The notes: generated from the letters alone by a model not told the origin. DNA of 64,000 bases from Verrucomicrobiota bacterium (GCA_018240015.1 JAFEGJ010000009.1:98565-162564), one strand, 5' to 3'; positions 40,714 through 50,513 are shown, counted from the first letter of the stretch. A program made the numbers and translations.

Positions 40714-42383
40714 ACGAACGATTTGCAAAACGCATCATTGATACTTTGATCGAGCATGGCGTGCGCCGCTTTTGTTTGTCTCCAGGTTCACGCTCTACAC
40801 CGCTTGCCTATGCCATTGCCCACGATGAACGTGCGGAGGTGCTCGTACATTTCGATGAAAGAGGTATGGCTTTTCATGCATTTGGCTTTGCCAAAGGTGC
40901 TAAAGAGCCTGTAGCGCTTCTCGTGACCTCGGGATCGGCTGTTGGTAATCTGATGCCGGCTGTCATGGAAGCCTCGCTCGAAGGACTCCCGCTGGTTGTT
41001 CTCACAGCCGATAGACCGCCTGAACTGCGCGAATGCGGCGCAAACCAAGCTTGTGATCAAGTGAAGATTTTTGGCAATTATGTCCGCTTCAGCTTTGATT
41101 TGCCTTGTCCTGACAGCGCTCTCCCAGATGGCTTTGTAGGATCGACGGTGGCCTATGCAGTTTCTCAAGCGCGCCGGCTCAAAGGCCCTGTGCATCTCAA
41201 TTGCATGTTTCGGGAGCCCTTCTTTAGCAGCGTATCCCTCGTTACAAAAACATCCACTGTTTATGAAGAATCCCTAACAACACTGCCGCACGGGGCGATA
41301 GAAAAATGGGCTCGCATCTTGCACCAAGCTGAAAACGGTGTCATCATCGTCGGCGCTCACTCCTCACCTCGCCATGTGAGACCCATACTACAGCTTGCGG
41401 AGCATCTTCAATGGCCCGTCTTGCCCGATGTTCTCTCAGGAGTCCGATCGGAGCAAGCGCACCCGGCTGTCATCCCCTATTACGATGCGGTACTCAAAAT
41501 TGCCCCGCAGCTCAAGGCAGATGTGATTCTGCATTTGGGAGATCGGTTCGTATCAAAATCCCTCGCTGAATGGACCCATAAATGCGAGCCCTCTATTTAT
41601 GCACTCGTCGCCGATCATCCCTGGCGCTATGACCCAGGCCACTCTCTCACGCACCGGCTCGAGTGTGATCCGGTCCTGTTTGCGGAGCAAATTCTGCCCC
41701 ACGTCGGCCGGCGTCCTTCGTGGCTCGAGACCTGGAAGGTCTATAGCGATGCGATCGACAATCACCTCGACACAGCGATTAAACCCCAAACAGAGCCCGG
41801 CGCCATCCGCTTTCTTCACCACCATCTTCCCGCGCACTGGGCCCTCTTTCTCGCCAACAGCATGCCGATTCGGGACTGCGATCAATTTTTCTTTCCCCGG
41901 TTTTATCGCGGACCCATCCACGGAAAACGGGGGCTCTCCGGGATCGATGGCAACATCGCTACTGCCATTGGGATTGCAGAAGGGTCGCAAAGGCCCACAC
42001 TTGCCATCTTAGGAGATCTAACGGCGCTCCATGACATCAATTCTCTTTCCCAACTCAAAAAATCGCGCCACCCCGTCATTTTCCTTGTCATCAACAACGG
42101 AGGCGGGGGTATTTTCCATTTCCTTCCCGTTGCAGAGAAAAAAGACTTTTTTGAAGAATACATGGCCGGCGCACACGGATGGACGTTTGAGAAAGCCGCA
42201 GAGATGTTCGAAGTTCCGTACGTGAAAATTGAAGATTTTGCGCAGATCGGGAAAGCCCTCCGTGAGGAAAAATCCTGTATCCTAGAACTCCGCACAGATC
42301 GCGCAGAAAATCTCCGCGTTCACCGCCACATTTTCGAGGAACTAAAAACATGCTGCGCCTCGCTTTCCTCCATGGTTTCTTAA
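40710..42383 (+). CDS. menD: SEPHCHC synthase MenD
   Basis: ThDP enzyme joining isochorismate and 2-oxoglutarate. CLSPGSRSTPLAYAIA and VLVHFDERGMAFHAFGFAKG are the N-terminal signatures, ADRPPELRECGANQACDQ follows, and GDLTALHDINSLSQL with NNGGGGIFHFLP marks the ThDP/Mg region. 557 residues. Its end overlaps menH by 34 bp. Confidence 0.96.
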   Translation: MNERFAKRIIDTLIEHGVRRFCLSPGSRSTPLAYAIAHDERAEVLVHFDERGMAFHAFGFAKGAKEPVALLVTSGSAVGNLMPAVMEASLEGLPLVVLTADRPPELRECGANQACDQVKIFGNYVRFSFDLPCPDSALPDGFVGSTVAYAVSQARRLKGPVHLNCMFREPFFSSVSLVTKTSTVYEESLTTLPHGAIEKWARILHQAENGVIIVGAHSSPRHVRPILQLAEHLQWPVLPDVLSGVRSEQAHPAVIPYYDAVLKIAPQLKADVILHLGDRFVSKSLAEWTHKCEPSIYALVADHPWRYDPGHSLTHRLECDPVLFAEQILPHVGRRPSWLETWKVYSDAIDNHLDTAIKPQTEPGAIRFLHHHLPAHWALFLANSMPIRDCDQFFFPRFYRGPIHGKRGLSGIDGNIATAIGIAEGSQRPTLAILGDLTALHDINSLSQLKKSRHPVIFLVINNGGGGIFHFLPVAEKKDFFEEYMAGAHGWTFEKAAEMFEVPYVKIEDFAQIGKALREEKSCILELRTDRAENLRVHRHIFEELKTCCASLSSMVS

Positions 42384-42976
42384 GAAATAAAGACGATTGG
42401 GCAGAGGTCATTCGATTTCTGCCGGAATTTTCTTGCCTTGCTCTCGATTATCCCTTTGCTCCGCCCCAAGACGCCATAGTGGTTGGTTATTCGATGGGAG
42501 GGCGCATCGCACTTTCTCTTCCTCAGCCTAAAATCATCATCTCCGCCCATGTGGGTCTTCGCTCGGGCCATGCAGAAAGACGTGCCGAAGAAGATGCGTG
42601 GATGGAAAAGCTGCAGACTCTCCCTTACAGCTCTTTCCTCGATCAGTGGTACGATCAGCCTGTATTCGAAACCCTTCGAGTGCATCCCATCTTCGCAGAT
42701 TATAAAAAGCGGTGCCAAAACTCCGAAGTTGCCCTACAGCAACTAAGTCACCACCGGATCTCAGAGCAACCTCTATTACTTCCGGGCAATGCTTATTACA
42801 TTCATGGAGAGAAAGATAAAAAATACGCTGATCTCTATAATCAATTTTCTCTAAACTCTATCGCCATACCAAGGAGCGGTCATGTGTGTCCTATCGAAAA
42901 CCCAGAAGAATGCGCCCGAGCCATCCGCATCCACGTGGACTCCATCCAAAACCTACACCGACATCACCTATCTTAA
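42350..42976 (+). CDS. menH: SHCHC synthase MenH-like hydrolase
   Basis: Alpha/beta hydrolase of 208 residues that eliminates pyruvate from the MenD product. [14 protein letters not shown] is the oxyanion region, GYSMGGR holds Ser48, and [11 protein letters not shown] holds His178. The CAT codon of His178 (42881-42883) supplies the A and T of the menB start codon, so the catalytic His and the last 30 residues are encoded in the overlap. Confidence 0.88.
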   Translation: MLRLAFLHGFLRNKDDWAEVIRFLPEFSCLALDYPFAPPQDAIVVGYSMGGRIALSLPQPKIIISAHVGLRSGHAERRAEEDAWMEKLQTLPYSSFLDQWYDQPVFETLRVHPIFADYKKRCQNSEVALQQLSHHRISEQPLLLPGNAYYIHGEKDKKYADLYNQFSLNSIAIPRSGHVCPIENPEECARAIRIHVDSIQNLHRHHLS

Positions 42977-43742
42977 ACGACCGGGCATCGCTAAGATCAC
43001 AATCAATCGTCCCCATGTGCGCAACGCCTTTCGACCTCTTACCGTCACAGAAATGATGGATGCTCTCGAAGATGCCAGAAATGACAACTCCATCGGCGTC
43101 ATCATCCTCACAGGCGAGGGAAAAGAAGCCTTCTGCTCCGGCGGCGATCAAAATATTCGGGGAACAGCCGGCTACCGCGATGGTGAGGGCACCGAACGCC
43201 TCAATGTTCTCGACTTTCAACGGCAAATCCGTACGTGCCCCAAGCCAGTCATTGCTATGGTTGCAGGCTACGCTATTGGCGGCGGACATGTACTCCACGT
43301 CGTTTGTGATTTGACGATCGCAGCGGACAATGCGATTTTCGGCCAAGTCGGACCCAAGGTCGGCTCCTTCGATGGCGGCTTTGGTTCGAGCTATCTCGCG
43401 CGCATGGTCGGGCAAAAAAAAGCCCGCGAAATCTGGTTTCTCTGCCGTAGATACACGGCGGTTGAGGCTCTCGATATGGGTCTCATCAACGCCGTAGTCC
43501 CCTATGAAGAACTCGAGGCCACAACACTACAGTGGTGCGAAGAGATTTTGCAGCACTCGCCACTCGCTCTGCGCTGCCTCAAATCCGCGCTCAACGCCGA
43601 TTGCGACGGACAAGCCGGTCTTCAAGAACTCGCTGGCAACGCCACGATGCTTTTTTACATGACCGAAGAGGGCCAAGAAGGCCACAAAGCGTTTCTCGAG
43701 AAGAGACGTCCCAACTTCCAACAATTTCCGAGGAGACCTTAA
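42882..43742 (+). CDS. menB: DHNA-CoA synthase (naphthoate synthase)
   Basis: Ring closure of OSB-CoA in menaquinone synthesis. [52 protein letters not shown] and [23 protein letters not shown] are MenB signatures, and the end reads [16 protein letters not shown]. 286 residues. AAGGAG lies five bases before ATG 42882 and no other usable start exists, so the 95-bp overlap with menH is real. Confidence 0.96.
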   Translation: MCVLSKTQKNAPEPSASTWTPSKTYTDITYLKRPGIAKITINRPHVRNAFRPLTVTEMMDALEDARNDNSIGVIILTGEGKEAFCSGGDQNIRGTAGYRDGEGTERLNVLDFQRQIRTCPKPVIAMVAGYAIGGGHVLHVVCDLTIAADNAIFGQVGPKVGSFDGGFGSSYLARMVGQKKAREIWFLCRRYTAVEALDMGLINAVVPYEELEATTLQWCEEILQHSPLALRCLKSALNADCDGQAGLQELAGNATMLFYMTEEGQEGHKAFLEKRRPNFQQFPRRP

Positions 43743-43745
43743 ATC

Positions 43746-44588
43746 ATGAACAAGTGGATCCAAGCAGCTCGTCCCAAAACCCTCGCCGCCTCTCTATGCC
43801 CCGTGCTCATCGGCGGGGTTCTCGCATTTTCCCACCATGCGATGCAGCCACTTCTATTTCTCTTCACCCTTCTCACAGCTCTCGGCATCCAGATTTGCAC
43901 CAACCTCGCGAACGACTATTTTGATTTTCTCAAAGGCGCCGACACAAAGCTGCGCATCGGACCCGTGCGCATCACGGCGGCCGGACTCGTTGCCCCGGCC
44001 ACCATGCGGCGTGTTCTTCTCGCCTCTTTTGCCGTCACGGCACTCGTCAGCACTCCCCTCATTGTCCAAGGCGGCGCACTCATGTCTATCCTCATCAGCC
44101 TTTGCCTTTTCTTAAGCTTTGCCTACACGGGCGGCCCTTATCCCCTCGCTTATCTAGGACTGGGTGATCTTTTTGTTCTCGTCTTTTTTGGCCCGGGCGC
44201 AACGCTGGGCACCTACTATCTCCAAACAGGCGAGTTTGCTCTGCTGCCTGCGCTTCTCGGACTTCCAGCAGGACTCATTTCGACAGCGATCCTGACGGCC
44301 AACAACCTGCGCGACGTCGAATCCGACACGGCTGCCCACAAAAAAACTCTCTGCGTCCGATTCGGCCGCACCTTCGGAAAGTGGGAATACGCCCTAACAC
44401 TTGGCCTTGCAACGATTCTTCCGAGTCTTTGGGGTTACTACCTTCCTCTGCTGGCCGCGCCCCTCACTTTTATTCTCGTCCGCAATGCCTTTAGAGCCCG
44501 TGAACCGAGACAATTTATTTCTGTCTTTCTAACGACACCGCCCTTTTTGATCGTTCACACTGTGCTACTTCTCCTCAACATCCTATGA
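43746..44588 (+). CDS. menA: DHNA polyprenyltransferase
   Basis: Membrane prenyltransferase attaching the isoprenoid tail. N-terminal ARPKTLAASLCPVLIGG, then NLANDYFDFLKGADT (Asp-rich motif 1) and LTANNLRDVESDTAAHKKTL (motif 2) with about eight membrane helices. 280 residues. GAGGAG precedes the start, 3 bp after menB; overlaps menC by 4 bp. Confidence 0.95.
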   Translation: MNKWIQAARPKTLAASLCPVLIGGVLAFSHHAMQPLLFLFTLLTALGIQICTNLANDYFDFLKGADTKLRIGPVRITAAGLVAPATMRRVLLASFAVTALVSTPLIVQGGALMSILISLCLFLSFAYTGGPYPLAYLGLGDLFVLVFFGPGATLGTYYLQTGEFALLPALLGLPAGLISTAILTANNLRDVESDTAAHKKTLCVRFGRTFGKWEYALTLGLATILPSLWGYYLPLLAAPLTFILVRNAFRAREPRQFISVFLTTPPFLIVHTVLLLLNIL

Positions 44589-45358
44589 GGATCTTTACCT
44601 CAAAAAAACGGCCGTATAAAAATCTTCTCATCGCATTAGAAGACGGCTCTTGGGGAGAAATCACTCCCCTTCCTGGTAGAAGCAAAGAAACCATTCAGGA
44701 CATTTTGGAAAGCGGTCTGGATAAGAATAAGTTCCCTTCAGCTGCCTTCGGATTACTCCCCCTTCCCCAAGAACCCCTTTCTTGGCCCGTTGCGGCTCTT
44801 TTCATGGGCTCCCTCCCCGAAATCTTCGCAAGAGCAGAAAAAATGTGTGACTTTACCCATGCAAAACTCAAAGTCGGATCCCTTCCTCTTGCTGAGGGGG
44901 TCCACGCAGCTACCCATCTCAAAGACCATTTTCGTCTTCGCATCGATTTCAACAATCTTTGGAAAAAAGAAGACGTCCTTGCCTTTTGTCAGGAATTTAA
45001 ACCCGAAGATTTTGATTTTTTAGAAGACCCTGGCACAGACGTTAGCCCCTTCAAATCGGCCGCAGATGACGAAAATAACAGAGCTGATTTTCGCGTGTGG
45101 AAACCTTCTGTACTCGGCATTCCTAAAAGTAGCACCAACCTCATCTTATCAAGCGCCTATGAAACAGGCATCGGCACAGCGCGTCTCGTGCAACTGGCAC
45201 ATCATCTGAACCTTCCTCAGCATCCGATAGGTCTAGGAACCTACCATTATTTAGAAGAAGATCTGTTGAAAAAGCCGCTACAGTTTGAAAAGGGGAAAAT
45301 TTATATTCCGGCTCGTCTCGAGCCGGATCTAGACAGCCTTAAGCATCTAGTCTTTTAG
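44585..45358 (+). CDS. menC: o-Succinylbenzoate synthase
   Basis: Enolase-superfamily dehydratase. Despite its short length (257 residues), the catalytic set is readable: AKLKVG (Lys), LRIDFNN (metal Asp), FDFLEDPG (Glu) and VWKPSVLG (Lys). The third metal ligand (a D in the canonical S-x-x-D-E) may be in ADDEN. N-terminal capping domain is reduced. Last gene of the operon; its stop overlaps the convergent CMD gene by 4 bp. Confidence 0.85.
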   Translation: MRIFTSKKRPYKNLLIALEDGSWGEITPLPGRSKETIQDILESGLDKNKFPSAAFGLLPLPQEPLSWPVAALFMGSLPEIFARAEKMCDFTHAKLKVGSLPLAEGVHAATHLKDHFRLRIDFNNLWKKEDVLAFCQEFKPEDFDFLEDPGTDVSPFKSAADDENNRADFRVWKPSVLGIPKSSTNLILSSAYETGIGTARLVQLAHHLNLPQHPIGLGTYHYLEEDLLKKPLQFEKGKIYIPARLEPDLDSLKHLVF

Positions 45359-45777
45359 ACAACATTGCAACTTGGCTGTAAAGCAAGTATTGCGCCAAAT
45401 CTATGATTGGCTGAGAAAAAGCAAACCAAAGCGCAAAGCTCGGCAATTTCAGCTTCCGTAAACACTTCACGTAAAGGGACAAAATGTGCATCTGTAATCG
45501 ACGTGTGATCTTTGGCGACTTCTTTGGAAAATGCAATCGCTCTTTGGAGCCTGGCATCCTCGACATTCTCTGAAGGAGCTGCTTTAGCCATGCAATACTG
45601 GCAACCGTTGGCATAAGCCAGAACGCGACGAAGTTCTTCTTTGAACTCGAAAGGAAACGTTGCAGAATTGAAAAAACTATCGATCAGCAAATCCCACTGC
45701 TTCAAAATCTCCGAATTGTGACCTAGCAATTGTTGAAATGGACTTTCACCAATTTTTGAAAAGCCAACTCTTGCCAT
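45355..45777 (-). CDS. AhpD/carboxymuconolactone decarboxylase-like protein
   Basis: 140 residues. The helical AhpD/CMD pattern is present: EELRRVLAYANGCQYCMAKA with C59-x-x-C62, the redox pair of AhpD-like peroxidase partners. A role in peroxide defence is inferred. It is the first of four accessory genes between menC and menE. Confidence 0.75.
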   Translation of the reverse strand: MARVGFSKIGESPFQQLLGHNSEILKQWDLLIDSFFNSATFPFEFKEELRRVLAYANGCQYCMAKAAPSENVEDARLQRAIAFSKEVAKDHTSITDAHFVPLREVFTEAEIAELCALVCFFSANHRFGAILALQPSCNVV

Positions 45778-45876
45778 ACAACCTCCCTTTTTAAAGCAAT
45801 CATATCGAAAAAACCTTCGATGAGATAGTCAATAATTCCCTATCCAAGTATATTTTTTCCTCGACATGGAGGAGCT

Positions 45877-47484
45877 ATGACAACTTTTTCGACGATTTAT
45901 AATGGATATACGGGAAATCAAAGCCAGTGGATCATTTGTAACGACAAAAATCTTCCCCAATGTATTGCAAAAGACGAAGGTCGCGCTCAGCTCAAAGGGC
46001 AATGGGGATTTCTCCATTCTCTTGGGGTTGGTAGGCACGCCTACTTCGCTGTACGTTCAGCTATCGATCGCGTGGCAAGTCAAGCCATCGCCGGTGAAAT
46101 AAGTAGCGTAAATCCTGATTTAACCCGAAAATTAACCAGTGAAGATCTATCGGGAATCTCTGTCATGACGTCTGCTGAATATTTAGAGATCATGCCCGTT
46201 TTGAAACGCATAAAAGAAATCGATACTCAGAAAAAAGAACTGGTTAAGCTCCTCGAAGAGAGATTCTGCAAGAATTGGAAGATGAAAGTCATCCTCGTGG
46301 TGTTTCACATCTTTTATGCTACGATGAACTATGTCAAATCCTATCTCTCCCAAAAATCCCCCACTCCGCTGCCGTGCAACCTCGAGCTATTCTCGAGAAC
46401 TTTTGAGAATTACAAAACCGTACAAAATAGCACCTGGCTCCGCGTCGGTTCCCAAGGAGAAATCTCGTGTGTGCCCAAAGAAGAAGAGCAAAAGAAACTC
46501 CGCGGCTGGTCCAAATGGCTCCATTTTTGGGGTCTTGGCAGTATGGGATATTTAACTCTTCATCTGGCGGTCAATCGCTCTGCATCAAAGATCTTTGCCC
46601 AGGCCTTTCGTGAACTTCCTGAAGGAACGATGTCAAAATTGTCCAACACGATCACGGCCGTTGAAGCAATGAAAAATACAGAAGTACAAGCAGCGTTTTC
46701 TAAGTTTTTCAGCGCCGAAATGCAGCGCCGAGCTATTTTACAGGTCCTCGACGATCGGTTCTTAAAAAACTCTCCCATCTCGAAATTCTTTTTGCCCAGA
46801 CTTCAAAGCTGGAGTTGGATGATTTTACTGGTCGAAAGGTTCTTTGATAGGTCAGAGCTTATTACGCAAGATCCGCGAATGATCCAAGCATTCACAGCGT
46901 TTACAAAGCCCCAGCTCGAAAGGGCGATTATGCGAGATTATCAAAAACCGTTTGCACTCTGGAGTAAGGATAAGCTCAAGATTCTGTATTCGATTTCGAC
47001 TGAGACACCGGGCTTTTATTACCAAACGATGACGATTGAGGAAGGTGGAATGAAACGAGGTGAAGTTAGTTTCTATGTCCAGGACAAAAAATTGATCATC
47101 AGCTCTTATACAAATGATGAAAACACCGCAGCGAAACAAGCTTTTGATGGCTTTCCTTTGCTTGCCATGATGGGGGGTATAGGAGAGGCTTTGAAACAAT
47201 TCCAGCAAAGCATCCCTACTCAAACACCGTCATCAGCTCCCATTGCGAAGCCTCTCATCGCCTTCCTACTCAATAAATTGAAAGATGCGGGTAAGTTTGC
47301 AGAGATTGACATTACGAAATTCCCAGATATTTTAGGGCAAAACCCTTCTCAACTCCATCGAGGTAAAATGCAGAGCGAAAACCAAGATGTTTTGCAACGC
47401 TTCATTACAGAAAGTCAATCGCAAGGCTTTCTGCAAGGGCTCATTCCTATTAACACGGTTCTCGAGGTGTTAAAAGAACTGTAA
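45877..47484 (+). CDS. Hypothetical protein with two copies of an unrecognised repeat domain
   Basis: 535 residues. Residues about 16-72 and 185-245 align: W(I/L)-x-V/C...K...L(K/R)G...W...G(V/L)G(R/S)..Y(F/L)(A/T)...R.ASK. Each copy is followed by an acidic-helical stretch ending in ERFCKNW or DDRFLKN and a hydrophobic segment. The C-terminal 200 residues are unrelated to anything I know. The protein at 48007-49017 carries a third copy. GGAGGAG precedes the start. Inferred membrane-associated accessory or effector protein. Confidence 0.65.
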   Translation: MTTFSTIYNGYTGNQSQWIICNDKNLPQCIAKDEGRAQLKGQWGFLHSLGVGRHAYFAVRSAIDRVASQAIAGEISSVNPDLTRKLTSEDLSGISVMTSAEYLEIMPVLKRIKEIDTQKKELVKLLEERFCKNWKMKVILVVFHIFYATMNYVKSYLSQKSPTPLPCNLELFSRTFENYKTVQNSTWLRVGSQGEISCVPKEEEQKKLRGWSKWLHFWGLGSMGYLTLHLAVNRSASKIFAQAFRELPEGTMSKLSNTITAVEAMKNTEVQAAFSKFFSAEMQRRAILQVLDDRFLKNSPISKFFLPRLQSWSWMILLVERFFDRSELITQDPRMIQAFTAFTKPQLERAIMRDYQKPFALWSKDKLKILYSISTETPGFYYQTMTIEEGGMKRGEVSFYVQDKKLIISSYTNDENTAAKQAFDGFPLLAMMGGIGEALKQFQQSIPTQTPSSAPIAKPLIAFLLNKLKDAGKFAEIDITKFPDILGQNPSQLHRGKMQSENQDVLQRFITESQSQGFLQGLIPINTVLEVLKEL

Positions 47485-47485
47485 A

Positions 47486-48010
47486 ATGAAAACAGATCGT
47501 CTCGCTTTACGTACCGCACATAAGGATGATGCCTCCCAATTGGAGCAATTTTACCTGGAAAACAGGGATCACTTCATGCGCTTTGAGTCCCTCCCCCGTA
47601 ACGCTGTTGCTCAACTACACCAATGGTACTTCGAGGAGTGCGAGGGAACAGCGAGGCGGTTTCTTATCGTAAATCCTGAAGACGTCATCATGGGGATGTG
47701 CCATTTCACACAAATTTTCCGGGGCCCGTTTCAAGCTTGCTACCTCGGTTATAAGCTAGCAGAGAAATTCCAAGGGCAAGGGATCATGTTTGAAGCTTTG
47801 AGTCTAGCTATCCCTTTTATGTTTGAAAAAGAAAACCTCCACCGCATCATGGCCAATTATATGCCTTCCAATGAACGAAGCGCCCGGCTACTTCAAAAGC
47901 TCGGCTTTATCATCGAAGGTCAGGCTAAAAGTTATTTGTTCATCAACGGAAAATGGGAAGATCATGTACTCTCCTCCCTGACAAATACCGATTGGAGACC
48001 ACCGGAATGA
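47486..48010 (+). CDS. RimJ/RimL-type N-acetyltransferase
   Basis: 174 residues. DRLALRTAHKDDASQLEQFY at the start, YLGYKLAEKFQGQGIMFEAL (acetyl-CoA loop Q-G-Q-G), and NYMPSNERSARLLQKLGFIIEG are typical of RimJ/RimL GNATs that modify protein N-termini or amines. Stop overlaps the next start (ATGA). It is sandwiched between two paralogous unknown genes. Confidence 0.82.
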   Translation: MKTDRLALRTAHKDDASQLEQFYLENRDHFMRFESLPRNAVAQLHQWYFEECEGTARRFLIVNPEDVIMGMCHFTQIFRGPFQACYLGYKLAEKFQGQGIMFEALSLAIPFMFEKENLHRIMANYMPSNERSARLLQKLGFIIEGQAKSYLFINGKWEDHVLSSLTNTDWRPPE

Positions 48011-49017
48011 CAATGAAATTCTCAGAACTCTTTAACACCTTTGATAGCAAACCAAACTTTTGGCTTAAAGTGGAGGGCCCTTCTCTCGCTTTTGTTCCCA
48101 AACAAAACGGTCAGACGGAAATTCAGCAAGTATCCTATGGCGCTTGGCGGGGGTGGGGATTTGGCTCCTATGGATGCTTAACGATCACAAGAACGATACA
48201 ACGCCTTGCTGAAAAAGAGATCGACTCTCTTATAGAAGTCAACACAGGATATTCGGAAAGAAAACAAGACCAATTCAACTTATTCGACTCCAATGAAGTA
48301 AGCGAAGCTCTGCAGGCCATGGACCGATGGAGCCAGATCCAAACAATCGAGCAAAAGCAAAATCAATTAATCCGTAAAGTGCAGCAGAAGTTTTTCTCTC
48401 ATTATGGATGGTTAGGGCGTTCATGTGGAATATGGGGCCTGCGCAGCGTGCGCTTCATAATGAACATCCCGAGCTCCATCATGAACCTTTTCTCTCGACA
48501 AGTTCAAATCCGAAGTCACATGAAAAAAGTGGACCTGAACCTACGATTTATGGGCTTTATACAGGGATATTCGCAGCAATTATCAGATCTTTCGTTATGG
48601 ACTGGAGAAAATGGAGAGCGAATAACTATTCATTTAATTACGTTACCGAATGTACAAATAGCGCTTTTTCGAAAAAACAATATTGTTATCGTTCAAGGCG
48701 ACTTTTGGATTGAGGCAAAAAAATTACAAATTAAACTGGTTGAACAAGAGCATGATGAAAAATCGCTGGCTCTTGCTCTCCGCTTTTTCACCAACTTAAG
48801 TAAAGAAGTCCAGTTGCCGCTCGCAGAGCCTTTTCCCGCACACGAAGGAAATTTCACGTGGCAAAATGTTCGCGTAGAAGAATTGCGTTTTTACCCTAAA
48901 CATCAATGCTTAGACCAAATGATCGTAGGAGCCCACAAAATTGCAAAACTAGAGCATCTTATTTCCCTAGCAACCATCTTTAAAGTGGCAGAAAACTTAA
49001 ATGCTCAAAACGGATAG
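48007..49017 (+). CDS. Hypothetical protein, paralogue of the 45877 protein's repeat domain
   Basis: 336 residues from ATG 48007 (MTMKFSELF), which overlaps the preceding stop. Residues about 13-75 match both repeat copies of the 45877-47484 protein: FWLKVEGPSLAFVPK, then GAWRGWGFGSYGCLTITRTIQRLAEKE, with the following helix QNQLIRKVQQKFFSHYGW. One copy only. C-terminal 170 residues unrecognised. Overlaps menE by 17 bp. Confidence 0.62.
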   Translation: MTMKFSELFNTFDSKPNFWLKVEGPSLAFVPKQNGQTEIQQVSYGAWRGWGFGSYGCLTITRTIQRLAEKEIDSLIEVNTGYSERKQDQFNLFDSNEVSEALQAMDRWSQIQTIEQKQNQLIRKVQQKFFSHYGWLGRSCGIWGLRSVRFIMNIPSSIMNLFSRQVQIRSHMKKVDLNLRFMGFIQGYSQQLSDLSLWTGENGERITIHLITLPNVQIALFRKNNIVIVQGDFWIEAKKLQIKLVEQEHDEKSLALALRFFTNLSKEVQLPLAEPFPAHEGNFTWQNVRVEELRFYPKHQCLDQMIVGAHKIAKLEHLISLATIFKVAENLNAQNG

Positions 49018-50158
49018 CTATACTTGGAGTTTTGATGAATTCGAAGGCGCTGTCGAAGGGATGTGCGATCAGCTCAAAAGCTGGAGAGAGCCAGTTGTTC
49101 CCTTTTTGGCACATAGTACTCCCGAAGTGATCTTTCTCTTTTTTGCATTATGGAAACGAAATAAAATTGCCCATCCCATCAACGCCAAAGTCCCTTACAG
49201 CGGCCCTCTCTTTACCCCTGAAATGCCCCAGCCGAAAAAACCCAGAAGCTGGGATTGGAAAGAAGAAAATCTCGCGACGATGATCAGCACGTCGGGCTCA
49301 AGTGGAGCGCCCAAGCTCGCCTGTCACACCATTGGCAATCATCTCTACAGCGCTTTAGGGTCGCAAAAGATGATTCCGCTGGAAAGCGGCGATCAGTGGC
49401 GGCTCGATCTGCCGCTATACCATGTCGGCGGAATTGCGATATTATTTCGGTGCTACTTAAGCAGAATAACCATAGCTCTCACGGCTTCTTTAGACGGTAT
49501 TACCCACATCTCTTTAGTCCCCACTCAGCTCTATCGCATGCAGAACACTCCGCTCGCGAAAGTCAAATGCATTTTGCTCGGCGGAGCGCCGATGCCGCCC
49601 TCCCTACCAAAGGATCTGCCCCTCTTCACCACCTATGGCATGACCGAAATGAGCTCCCAGATCGCGACGAATGGCAAGGTACTTCCCTATGCACAAGTTA
49701 GAATCGAAAAAGATGGAGAAATCTGGGTGAAGGGCAAAACACTCTTCCAAGGGTATTGGAGGGAAAATAGGCTCGATTTGCCGATCGATTCGGGGGGATG
49801 GTTTGCGACAGGAGATTTAGGGAAGTGGGAAGACGGCAAACTTCAGATCATCGGACGTAAAGATAACATGTTCATTTGCGGAGGCGAAAACATCCACCCC
49901 GAAAACATTGAGCGCGCTATCTACCAAATGGAGGGCGTAGAGCAAGCATTCGTGGCCCCCCGAGAAGATAAAGAATACGGCATGCGACCCGTTCTGTTTG
50001 TAAGGCCTCTCTTAACCCTGGAGCAAGTTCAAGCGCACCTGCAAGGACGTTTACCCAAATTCCAGTGGCCGATTGAGGTAAGGATGCTTCCTGAAGGGAT
50101 AGGCTTCAAGCCTTCGCGCAAAGTTCTTTCAGGACTTCTGGGAGAGGAATCGAAGTAA
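49001..50158 (+). CDS. menE: o-Succinylbenzoate-CoA ligase
   Basis: Adenylate-forming ligase making OSB-CoA. ISTSGSSGAPKLACHT is the P-loop, LPLYHVGGIAILFR, TTYGMTEMSSQIA, WFATGDLGKWEDGKLQIIGR and MFICGGENIHPENIE follow, ending FKPSRKVL with the conserved Lys. 385 residues, compact for the family. Separated from the main men operon by four accessory genes. Confidence 0.93.
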   Translation: MLKTDSYTWSFDEFEGAVEGMCDQLKSWREPVVPFLAHSTPEVIFLFFALWKRNKIAHPINAKVPYSGPLFTPEMPQPKKPRSWDWKEENLATMISTSGSSGAPKLACHTIGNHLYSALGSQKMIPLESGDQWRLDLPLYHVGGIAILFRCYLSRITIALTASLDGITHISLVPTQLYRMQNTPLAKVKCILLGGAPMPPSLPKDLPLFTTYGMTEMSSQIATNGKVLPYAQVRIEKDGEIWVKGKTLFQGYWRENRLDLPIDSGGWFATGDLGKWEDGKLQIIGRKDNMFICGGENIHPENIERAIYQMEGVEQAFVAPREDKEYGMRPVLFVRPLLTLEQVQAHLQGRLPKFQWPIEVRMLPEGIGFKPSRKVLSGLLGEESK

Positions 50159-50495
50159 GTGTTTCTTTGGCTACCGTGACGTGAATAATTCTCACTTCAC
50201 CGGCCACCTTTTCTTCTAAAAGTATTTGATAATGAACCTTCAAAGAAGAAGTACTGCCCGCCGTTAGAGTAAAGAAAATTTCTACTTCGTCTCCGCAGCG
50301 CAAAGGAATTTTATAATCAGCCTCTACATGCACGATCGGAAGAAGAAAATTTTCTTCAGCGAGCATTTTTTTGAGGTCGAACTGGTCCTCAAACGCCTCC
50401 AGGGCCATCCGTTGGAGCTCGGTAAAATAGAGAACGCCGGTGGCATCGGTTTCCCTTAGGTAAATCCGTTTGCGCTTTTTAGAAAAAAAAGACAT
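50106..50495 (-). CDS. menI: Hotdog thioesterase, probable DHNA-CoA hydrolase MenI
   Basis: 129 residues from ATG 50495; the longer frame runs into the palindrome. IYLRETDATGVLYFTELQRMALEAFE is the 4HBT/YbgC catalytic helix with its Asp (TDATG), then VEADYKIPLRCGDEVEIFF. Next to menE, and the pathway otherwise lacks a DHNA-CoA hydrolase, so MenI is the best role (inferred). Alternative: general acyl-CoA thioesterase. Overlaps menE by 53 bp, convergent. Confidence 0.7.
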   Translation of the reverse strand: MSFFSKKRKRIYLRETDATGVLYFTELQRMALEAFEDQFDLKKMLAEENFLLPIVHVEADYKIPLRCGDEVEIFFTLTAGSTSSLKVHYQILLEEKVAGEVRIIHVTVAKETLTSIPLPEVLKELCAKA

Positions 50496-50513
50496 AATAA
50501 GCCCCGGAGCTAA

